DNA from: Omphalotus guepiniiformis
Taxonomy: Eukaryota > Basidiomycota > Agaricomycetes > Agaricales > Omphalotaceae
Length of the DNA: 64,000 nt
Reading direction: 5' to 3'
Assembly (NCBI GenBank): GCA_028554645.1
Contig: JAQOOI010000060.1
Location: forward strand, 23,501 to 87,500
Position numbers and translations under genes: made by a program. Positions 56,113-64,000 of the stretch are shown here, in pieces; position 1 is the first letter of the stretch, and every line of letters starts with the position of its first letter. Below the pieces are notes generated by a model. That model saw only the letters and a program-made list of their open reading frames with translations, did not search any database and had not been told where the DNA came from.

Positions 56113-57999
56113 ATATAGCAACACCCGACTCCGGTGTTCGGTTAATTACCTAAGCAAGAGTTTAAGTATAAGTAAAGGTGAGTTATAAAATTTACACTTG
56201 CTCTTGATCACTCGCTTACTCTTAATAATCCTTAGCGATAGGTGATAGCGACTAACCCTAGCTCACAATCTTGCTCACTTTTACTAATGTGTGTTACGCT
56301 AGCCTGATTTAGTTATATCTTTTGCTATTGGTTGCTTAAACATAAAGTTATCAATAAGGTGAAAAGCGAGTAAACAAAAGTTAATGGTTATTTTTTGCAA
56401 ACATTTCTTATTTTAAAAATATGTAAACTACAATTAAATGTATTCAACAATAAAGTAAAAAATATTGTACAGTATGTTATTTTAACATTAAAAAAATTAA
56501 TTATACAAACATATAAAAGGAAATATAATATAAATAAAATTGGTTGTACAGAATATTATTTTTTTTTTTAAACAAAATACTAAATACTAGCTTTTTTTTA
56601 AGCAAATACTTTATTATTATTGCTAAAGCAACAGTACTTTAATTGTTTGTAAATATTTCTTAGATTTAAAATAATCGCTCCCTGCTTTAGCTCCCTGCCT
56701 GCTTTAGCCGGCACCCCCTTTGTTAAAGCAAGGGATGTGGGTAGGGTAGGTAGCGTTATGTATTTTTGTTTTACAAATTATTAAATTTATTAATTTAACT
56801 TATTTTACTCACGCACCCGCATTAGCGTAAGTTCAGTGTGACTTATTTAACTAATATGAATAATGCTAGCCCTCTCTCGCTCCCTCTTTCAGCTAAAGTA
56901 GGGTCGCTTCCTCCCCACCCCTCGCTCCTTTGCTAAAGCAAAGGAGCGAACCATTCCCCTTTACCTTATGTTCGCAAAGCGGGAGGGGGGGGGGAATTAC
57001 GCTAAGCAAAATGAGTATACTATAATTAAAAGTAGTAAAAAAAGGTAATATAAAAATACTTGCGTAAATAAGTTAAAATTAAATAACAAAATAAAATAGC
57101 TAAACTAATATTAGTAATAAAAAAAAAATAAAAAAAAAAATGAACAATAATATTATTTTTTTAAATTTTTGTTTATACAATAATTTAATTATAATATATT
57201 GTTTTTAACATAAAATGTCCTTGGTTTTAAATTATTGTCATAGTGTCAGTTCTTTTAAATATATTTTAATTATTAAATTTTATTTTTTAATATTTAAGTT
57301 ATAATTTAGGTCTAATTATATCTTTAAATAAATTTAATTAACTATAAATTTTTAATTTTCTATATTTCATTCTATCGCTCACCAAAGGGCGCTTGCTTTA
57401 ATTTTCTAGTAACTTTTTTATATTTTTTTAAAATTAATATTTTTATAGTTACAGTTGATCCTGCTCACTTGGTCACTAAGATGTGAGGCTACCCACTTTT
57501 GCTACCTCACTTTCAATTTTTAAAATAAAAAATAAGCCTCGCTTACTCTCACTTTTGCTTAGGCAATAATGCGGAGGCCACCAGCTAAAGCAGTCGCCGA
57601 AGGCGAGAGGGGTGGGGGGAGGGAAGGTAGTGTCGCGTATTAACTAAGCAAGAGGTGAAGGGTGCTAGAAAGTGAGCGATTGCATAATCAACTAAGCAAA
57701 AATGTGATATTGCATTATCCTCTTTTACTAAAACTTTACTCGCTTTCACTCGCTAATGCTAAGGTTAGCAAGGGTGGTAGCTAAAGCAAGAAATGGTGGT
57801 GGTGAGCAAGTGAGTAAGCAAATTAAACTATGTAAATGTGAGAAAATAGAGTTGCTTAGTCTCTCTCTTGCTCCCTGCTTTAGCACCCCTCGCTTTGCTC
57901 GCTTTGCGATCGGGAGGGAGGCAACACCACATTCACATAAGCGAGTGCTTGGTGGCTAAGGCAATAATGCGACAACGAAAAAAAAGCTAGGAATTGCGC

Positions 58000-58085
58000 T
58001 TCCCCTCCCCTCCCCTCCCCTCCCCTCCCCTCCCCCGCTTTGCGGGGGAAGGGGAAGGGGAAGGGGAAGGGGAAGGGGAAGGGCG
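58000..58085. repeat. Large GC hairpin with tandem arms
   Basis: Left arm: CCCCT repeated about seven times; centre CCCCCGCTTTGCGGGGG; right arm: GGGGAA repeated about six times. The arms are tandem arrays with 5-bp and 6-bp units, so they pair imperfectly. It lies 350 bp upstream of nad1. Confidence 0.9.
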
Positions 58086-58440
58086 AGTAATATTTTGCAA
58101 TAGTAAAATTTATCAAAAGCTAGTAACTGCTAATTTTTTTTATTTACTAATCTGTTTATTTTAAACTCAGCTTATATAAGTTTATACTTATATTATGGAA
58201 AATTAATATTGGTTTGTTTTACGTATGTTTTTAAAGAAATAATTAAAAAAAAAAATTTTTCTAAAACTTTTAAAAAAGATAGATAAAGTTAAAATAAAAA
58301 TTTTATTGATATTTTATCTTACATAGTATTTTAAATATAATATATTAATATATAATTTAAAATTCAGTATTTATTTATATTATTTATATAATTATATAAA
58401 ATAAATTATTAAATATACCTTATATATTATCATTCAAACA

Positions 58441-59445
58441 ATGTCTAATTTTTCAATTTCTACTTTAATTTTTAATTTAATAGATGTTTTAGCAGTTATA
58501 TTACCTATTTTATTGGCAGTAGCTTTTATGACTATTATTGAAAGAAAACAATTAGCAGCACATCAAAGAAGAGTAGGGCCTAATACTGTAGGTTACTACG
58601 GATTATTACAACCATTCTCTGATGCTTTAAAATTAATTCTTAAAGAAACAATTATTCCTTCTCATTCTAATAAGGTATTATTTTATTTAGCTCCTATATC
58701 TACTTTAGTATTTAGTTTATTAGGTTGGGCTATTATACCTTTTGGAAAAGGTTTAGCAATATCAGATTTATCTTTAGGAATATTATATACTTTAGCTTTA
58801 TCTTCTTTAGGAGTTTATGGTATATTATTTGCGGGATGAAGTGCTAACTCAAAATATGCTTTTTTAGGGTCCTTAAGAAGTACTGCTGCTATGATATCTT
58901 ATGAATTAATTTTAAGTTCAGCTATACTAATTATTATTTTTTTAACAGGTTCATTTAATTTTACAACTATTATTGAAATACAACAAGCTATTTGGTTTAT
59001 AATTCCATTATTCCCTGTGTTTATTTTTTATTTTATTGCTGTACTAGCTGAAACTAGTCGTACCCCTTTTGATTTACAAGAGGCTGAATCAGAATTAGTT
59101 TCTGGATTTATGACTGAACACAGTTCAGTTCCTTTTGTTTTCTTTTTTCTTGGTGAATATTCTTCTATTGTATTATTTAGTAGTATAACATCTATTTTAT
59201 TTTTTGGAGGATATAACATGCCAGAAATTTTTGTAAATGAATCAATTTTTAATTTACAATCAATTTTTTTAGGTATTAAAACTTGTTTTCCTTGTTTTTT
59301 ATTTGTTTTAGTTCGAGCTACTCTGCCTCGATTAAGATATGATCAATTAATTGATTTATGTTGGTTAAATCTTTTACCTGTAGCAGTAGCTCTTATTATA
59401 TTAGTTCCTAGCATATTGGTAGCATTTGATATTGTACCTTATTAA
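58441..59445 (+). CDS. nad1: NADH dehydrogenase subunit 1
   Basis: Membrane subunit of complex I next to the quinone site. 334 codons from the ATG at 58441 to TAA, with TGA as Trp at 58837-58839 (ILFAG-W-SANSKYAF). Conserved words: FMTIIERKQLAAHQRRVGPN (first matrix loop), SANSKYAFLGSLRSTAAMIS, AETSRTPFDLQEAESELVSG (quinone-site loop, about residues 200-219) and RATLPRLRYDQLIDLCWLNL. About eight helices, normal length, no intron and no cluster insertion. Confidence 0.98.
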
Positions 59446-59924
59446 ATTTTACATTTTATTTTTATTATTTTTTTTAATTTAAATAACTTATATTACCCTT
59501 ATTATTTAAATAATAAATATAATTAATTTTTATTAATTTTTATTATAAATTATTAGGTGTAGATTTACTAATATTATTTAATAGTTATATTAATACTTTT
59601 TAGTCTTAATTATTTTAGTAGCTAGGGCGAATGTGATAGTTTAAAATTTTAAATGATTTTATTTTCTAATAGCTGCGCGCCAGCTTATTTATTTGATACA
59701 TTTTTTTTTGTTTTTTAACTCTTACTTAAACTTTATGGTGAGTGAGCCGCGTTTTGCATAAGCAAGAGGGTGTTGAGTTTATTTAAATATTAATAATTTG
59801 ATACTAGTTACATAATTGTTCTCGCTCCTTGCTAAAGCAGAGTAGTATCTATATAGGTTTAACTTGCCTAAGCAAGCGATCGCGGAGCGAGGAGTATGAT
59901 AAATTAAAGATTAATGAAAAAAGC
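59446..59924. other. Gene-free spacer after nad1
   Basis: AT-rich with a few clusters (59650-59900); no gene seen. Confidence 0.5.
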
Positions 59925-60030
59925 TTAGAGACTATACGGGTAAAAACTAATAAAAAATAATTAGTAAAGATATAGTCCGCTAGCTAAATAAAAATTATTT
60001 ATTAAAAATAAAAAAAATAGATTTTATTAG
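59925..60030 (+). other. Group I intron core, 3' half remnant
   Basis: TTAGAGACTATACGG pairs through GACTA with TAGTC of AAGATATAGTCC (P7), with a P8 hairpin ACTAAT/ATTAGT between them. The block ends ATTTTATTAG, giving the terminal G at 60030 directly before an rnl-like exon. The 5' half of the intron is not recognisable upstream. Confidence 0.75.
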
Positions 60031-60120
60031 CTATTGGTAACGATGGTCTCACTGTCTCTACAACTTGCTCAGTGAAATTGAATTACCCGTGAAGATGCGG
60101 GTTATCTTCAGAGGGACGGG
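60031..60120 (+). rRNA. Isolated fragment of the large-subunit rRNA gene (rnl)
   Basis: TGGTAACGATGGTCTCACTG and TGTCTC, then CTCAGTGAAATTGAATTACC and CGTGAAGATGCGGGTT match the universally conserved LSU rRNA stretch before and within the peptidyl-transferase domain (E. coli about 1970-2065: TGGCGTAATGATGG, CTGTCTCCACC, CTCAGTGAAATTGAA, TGAAGATGCAG). About 90 bases, flanked by an intron core on the left and unrelated cluster DNA on the right. No other rnl segment is in the window. Fragment of a larger gene or a retained exon copy; see findings. Confidence 0.8.
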
Positions 60121-61869
60121 AAACTTAAATTGATCACCTACTATTATGTATAGTAGTACTGTCCCATTCCTGCTTTAGCTGTCCCTCGCTCTTGCTCCCT
60201 GCTTTAGTACCCCTCGCTCGCGCAGCGAAAGCAGGAATGGGGAGGGAGTTGCCTCCCTCTCTTTCCTTGCTAAAGCAAAGGAGCGAGCCATCCCGTCCCG
60301 TTCCCTCGCTGCTTTAGCAGCGAATGGGGGGGGGGGTGGGTAGGGCTGCTAAAGCTGGGGCTGCTAAAGCTGGAGGGTAGGGAACGCACGCTAACTCGCT
60401 TATTCAAATTGTGAGTGTTGCTATTACAATCACAAAAGTTATAGATGCCTAAGCAGGCAAGATAGATAGGTAAAAGTATCGTAATTTAAAAATTATATAG
60501 TTATTTTTTTTTTGTTTTTAGTTAGAATAGAATATTAAAATTTTATTTTTGTTATAGTGTTTATTTTCTTTTTAAGCATTAATCGCCTCCTTGCTTTAGC
60601 AAGGTAGCGAGGGAAGATTACACTTGCTTAAGCACAATTTATTTTTATTAGTATTTTTAACTAAACTTTTAGATTATGCAATTTTTAACTTAATACTTCT
60701 ATGTTATTTTAGTTTTTAATATGAATAATATTGCAGTAATAAAAAAAAAAGTTGAACACATAAGAGGTTTCCTAGTTATTATAAGATTTGTAGGTAGGAA
60801 AAAAAAAAATAACTTATATTTTTACAAAGGATAGTAGCCTAAATAAGAGTGAGGCTAATTATGATTTTGATAGTTACCTATTGCCTGCTTTAGCAGCCCC
60901 TCTTTTTTTAATAGCGAGCAAAAGCTTTGATCTCCCTCTTGCTTAGGCAATACGCGACCCTGCTTTAGCTGTGGCTCTTGCTAAAGCAGCAGCGAGAGCG
61001 AGGGCTTGCTTTATTTATATTTATTTAAGCATAAATTCAGCTAGTATTAGCCTAACCTTAGGTATAGTAGTAAAAGCAAGTAAGTTTAAATTAGTCGCTA
61101 GCTGCTAAAGCAAGAGAATTTAACTATTCACTATTATGCTATTATGCTTATATTTCTTATAAGCAATTTTATAAGTTGTTTAAGTATACTAGTCGCTCAC
61201 TAACATTAGTAAGTGAGCGTTGCGTTAAAAATTAAAAAAAAAATTATACAAATCTTTTAGAAAAAAAATTATTTATAAACCTAAATTAAAAAATAATAAA
61301 ATTTATAATTTTAATAATTATTGATTTTTTATCCTGAATTTATAATTATTTTATTTATATTTATTAAAAAAATAATTAAATTGTAATAATTAATAATTCT
61401 GTTTAACTTTATATTTAGCTCGAATTACATAAACTTACTTGCTTATGTTTAGCTTTTGTTACTAAAAAATAGTTTAAGTATAAATGTTTGCCTGCTATAG
61501 CAGCTCTATTATTACATTAATAACTAGTTAAATCTTTCACTTTTATGCCAGCGCTCCTCGCTTTGCGAAGGGTGAGCGGGTGAAGGGTTGGTAAGCCATT
61601 CACATTAGTTTAAGTAAGTTTAAATAATTACTGCCGCTCACTCTCACTCTTACTTGCTAATGCGACGGTTGCTATCATATATCGATAAGGCGAGTGTTGC
61701 TTAAGTAAGGAGGCGGCTGCTAAAGCAGCTAAAGCAGCTACAGCATCTAAAGCAGCTAAAGCAGCTACAGCATCTAAAGCAGGAGGGTTGACGAAAAGTT
61801 TAATTTAGCAATAATTTTAAACTAAAAATAAAGTTAACAAATTTAAATTTTAAAAAGCTAATAAATTAA
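60121..61869. repeat. Gene-free DNA with clusters upstream of cob
   Basis: No gene seen. Clusters at 60165-60380; at 61715-61785 the words GCAGCTAAAGCAGCTACAGC and ATCTAAAGCAGC repeat in tandem. The last 80 bp before cob are AT-rich. Confidence 0.6.
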
Positions 61870-62151
61870 ATGAGAATTTTAAAAAATAATGTCTTATTAA
61901 GATTAATTAATTCTTATGTAGTTGATTCACCACAACCTGCTAATATTTCTTATTTATGAAATTTCGGGTCTTTATTAAGTGTGTGTTTAATAATACAAAT
62001 ATTAACTGGATGTTTTTTAGCTATGCACTATACTCCTCATGTAGATTTTGCTTTTAATTCAGTAGAACATATTATGAGAGATGTAAACAACGGTTGAATG
62101 ATAAGATATATACATGCTAATGTTGCTTCATTTTTTTTTATTTTTGTTTAT
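61870..62151 (+). CDS. cob: Apocytochrome b, first exon
   Basis: Core subunit of complex III. 94 codons from the ATG at 61870: [89 protein letters not shown], with UGA as Trp at two places. It contains the first heme-ligand His in RYIHAN. Homology to cytochrome b ends after VY (normally followed by LHIxRGLYY), so an intron begins at about 62152. The remaining exons are outside the window. No frameshift in the exon. Confidence 0.95.
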
Positions 62152-64000
62152 GCTCCTCTTTTTTTTATTAAACTATTTTTATACTCACCCACATACACAT
62201 ACACAGACATATATACATTAGTGTTTCGTTTGCGTTTGCGTGAGTCACTGTGTTTGTTGCTATCACTCACTCTCGCTCACTAATGTGAGCGGTCATTTTT
62301 TTTCACTCACAATCACAAAGTGAGTGAGTTGCCTAAGCAAGCGAGTGAGAGAGGGCTGGCTCTCGCTCACTAATGTGAGCAGGGGCCAGAAAAACTCTTC
62401 GCCTTCAAACCGTAGGCTTAAATATATAAATACAAACCAAAAATTTACCTGTGCCTACGACACCATTTGGCTTTTGAAATGAGCCCTAAATAACCTATTT
62501 ATTAATTTAAATTGCTTAAAATCTTTGTTAATAAATCATTTTCATTTTTTTAAGGTTAATGATGTTTATTAAACCTTCATTAAATATAATTATGCATAGC
62601 ACTTTATTTCTTTCTTGCGCTCACTCACATAAGTGAGTGGTGTCGCAGTCCCTCGCTTTAGCTTTAGCAACCCCTGCTTTAGCTGCTTTAGCTACTTTAG
62701 CTAGTGGAGGGAAAGGTGGAGATATTGATAATAAAAAAAATAAATTGTCAAAACTAAACGAATCTTTTTTACAGTGATTTGTAGGTTTTTCTGATGCAGA
62801 AGGTTGTTTTATGATTAACATTAAAAATAAAACAGAAGTACATTTTATATTTCAAATAACTTTACATATTGATGATGTAGTAACTCTTTATAAAATTAGG
62901 GAAAATTTAGATATAGGAGTAGTAACTATTAAAGGTAACACTTGTAGTTTTCGAGTTCATTCTTTCCCAATATTAATAAATTATATAATTCCTATTTTTG
63001 ATAAGTATCCTTTACTAACACATAAACAATTAGATTATAGAGATTGAAAAAAAGCTGTTTTATTAAAAAAGATAATCAAGAAATATCTCGATCTTTAAGT
63101 ACTGATACATTAGAAAAAATAAATAGTATAAAAAAGTGGTATAAATACCTCCAGGGTAAATTTTGAAGGATATATTTTAAATAAAAATATGATTCAAAAA
63201 AATTGATTATTAGGTTTTATAGAAGGTGATGGTTCTTTTTATATTTCTAATTCAAGTGTTGTTTTTGGAATAACACAAAAAAACCGTAAAATTTTGGATG
63301 CTATTTCTGAGTTTATTCAAGATTTACCTTTATTACCGGCTTATAATAATTTATTTGTTCCTAAAAAACCTAACTGTATTATTACAAGTAAAAATAATAA
63401 TAAAGCCTATCAATTAGTTATTACAGATAAAGATGTTTTATTTCAATACATCTATCCTTTTTTTTTCAAAATCTTAAATTTTACAGTAGAAAAAAAATAG
63501 ATTTTATAATTTGAAGCATAGGTTTATTATTATTTATATTTGGTTATAATCATACATCTAAAGGTAAAATTGTATTATTGAAATTATCTAACAATATGAA
63601 TTCTAAGAGATATTTTTCTAATATTTTAGATGTAATAGAATTAAAAGAAATTTTTAATATAGAACCTCCCTTTAATATTCAATCTGGTAAAAGTCATTTT
63701 ATTTTAACTAAAGAATATTTTCAGTCTAAAGGAAGTAGATTAGGTTTTAAATTATATATTTATAAAAATGGTGTAGAAATTAAAGGGTCTCCCTTTCCAA
63801 GTTTTACTCAAGGAGGAAAAGCTATAGATTTAAATTCTGTTTCATCAATTAAAAATTATATTGATACAGGTAAAATTTATAAGGAAGGTTATACTTTTTA
63901 TTCTGCTCCCCATTCGCCCTTGCTTTAGCAAGGAGCTGCTACTCCCCTTCCCCCTGCTAAAGCAGGGGAGGGGAAGGGGCCTGCTAAAGCGGGCAGGGGA
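62152..64000 (+). other. Intron in cob (probably group I), continues beyond the window
   Basis: Starts after a U-ending codon (TAT) and holds a LAGLIDADG frame, which implies group I. GC clusters have invaded both the 5' part (62170-62385: repeats of CTCACTAATGTGAGC) and the 3' part (63905-64000). The 3' splice site is not in the window. Confidence 0.75.
62650..63928 (+). pseudogene. LAGLIDADG homing endonuclease in the cob intron, frameshifted
   Basis: Two LAGLIDADG motifs: FLQWFVGFSDAEGCFMINIK (about 62770-62826) and WLLGFIEGDGSFYIS (about 63208-63250). The surrounding sequence fits the two-repeat family: FQITLHIDDVVTLYKIRENL, FGITQKNRKILDAISEFIQD, SIGLLLFIFGYNHTSKGKIV, SNMNSKRYFS-like words and SRLGFKLYIYKNGVEIKGSP. 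Four frame breaks occur near 63068, 63158, 63164 and 63495, mostly in A or G runs (both losses and gains of one base). The 3' end is terminated by a GC cluster at 63905. Likely non-functional, unless the breaks are sequence errors. Confidence 0.8.

Noticed and set aside
57880..58116. Open frame rich in FPFPFPF and RGGEGRGGE words.
   Set aside because: It is a translation of the CCCCT/GGGGAA hairpin; no independent coding signal.
1..64000. Searched for cox1, cox2, nad4, rns and a full rnl.
   Set aside because: No conserved words of these genes seen apart from the rnl fragment at 60031-60120; they presumably lie outside the window.

Overview
The window is part of a large, AT-rich fungal mitochondrial genome. 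Evidence is the gene content (nad1, nad2, nad3, nad4L, nad5, nad6, cox3, cob, atp6, atp8, atp9 and tRNA genes), group I introns with LAGLIDADG reading frames, the nad2/nad3 one-base overlap and the nad4L-nad5 pair. UGA is read as tryptophan (genetic code 4): in-frame TGA falls at conserved Trp positions in nad1, nad2, cox3 and cob. Genes lie on both strands and remnants of protein-primed plasmid DNA polymerases are present, which fits Basidiomycota (probably Agaricomycetes) best; this placement is inference. cox1, cox2, nad4, rns and an intact rnl are not in the window.

Layout. 0.5-5 kb: broken Asn/Lys-rich frames and plasmid-like remnants (minus). 5.5-7.8 kb: nad5 and nad4L (minus), riddled with single-base frameshifts. 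9.4-12.8 kb: degraded plasmid-like membrane-protein frames and a chimera of copied cox3 and nad4L ends. 13.0-16.3 kb: cox3 (minus) with one group I intron. 17.3 kb: atp9 (minus). 18.4-21.6 kb: plasmid-like frames. 22.5-24.9 kb: nad3 and nad2 (minus), intact. 28.0-30.2 kb: nad6 and atp6 (plus), intact. 30.8-49.0 kb: a large region of integrated mitochondrial-plasmid DNA holding parts of two B-family DNA polymerases, a family of small two-helix membrane proteins, three-way shuffled nad2 fragments, a copy of the cox3 5' flank, and trnH and trnM. 50.5-55.9 kb: a plus-strand tRNA run (W, D, I, C, R, G) with atp8 on the minus strand inside it. 58.4 kb: nad1. 59.9-60.1 kb: a stray piece of rnl with a group I intron core. 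61.9-64 kb: first exon of cob and a group I intron running off the window.

The most striking property is a very dense population of short GC-rich palindromic clusters (cores such as TGCTTTAGCA, GATCGCAAAGCGAGG, CTCGCTGCGCGAG, long CCCCT/AGGGG hairpins). They fill nearly all intergenic DNA, have inserted in frame into nad2, split plasmid polymerase genes inside or next to catalytic motifs, and sit at rearrangement junctions. Respiratory-chain genes outside 5.5-16 kb are intact; plasmid genes are mostly broken by clusters. The nad5/nad4L/cox3 frameshifts have a different character (one-base homopolymer changes with otherwise perfect protein conservation) and may be sequence error rather than decay.
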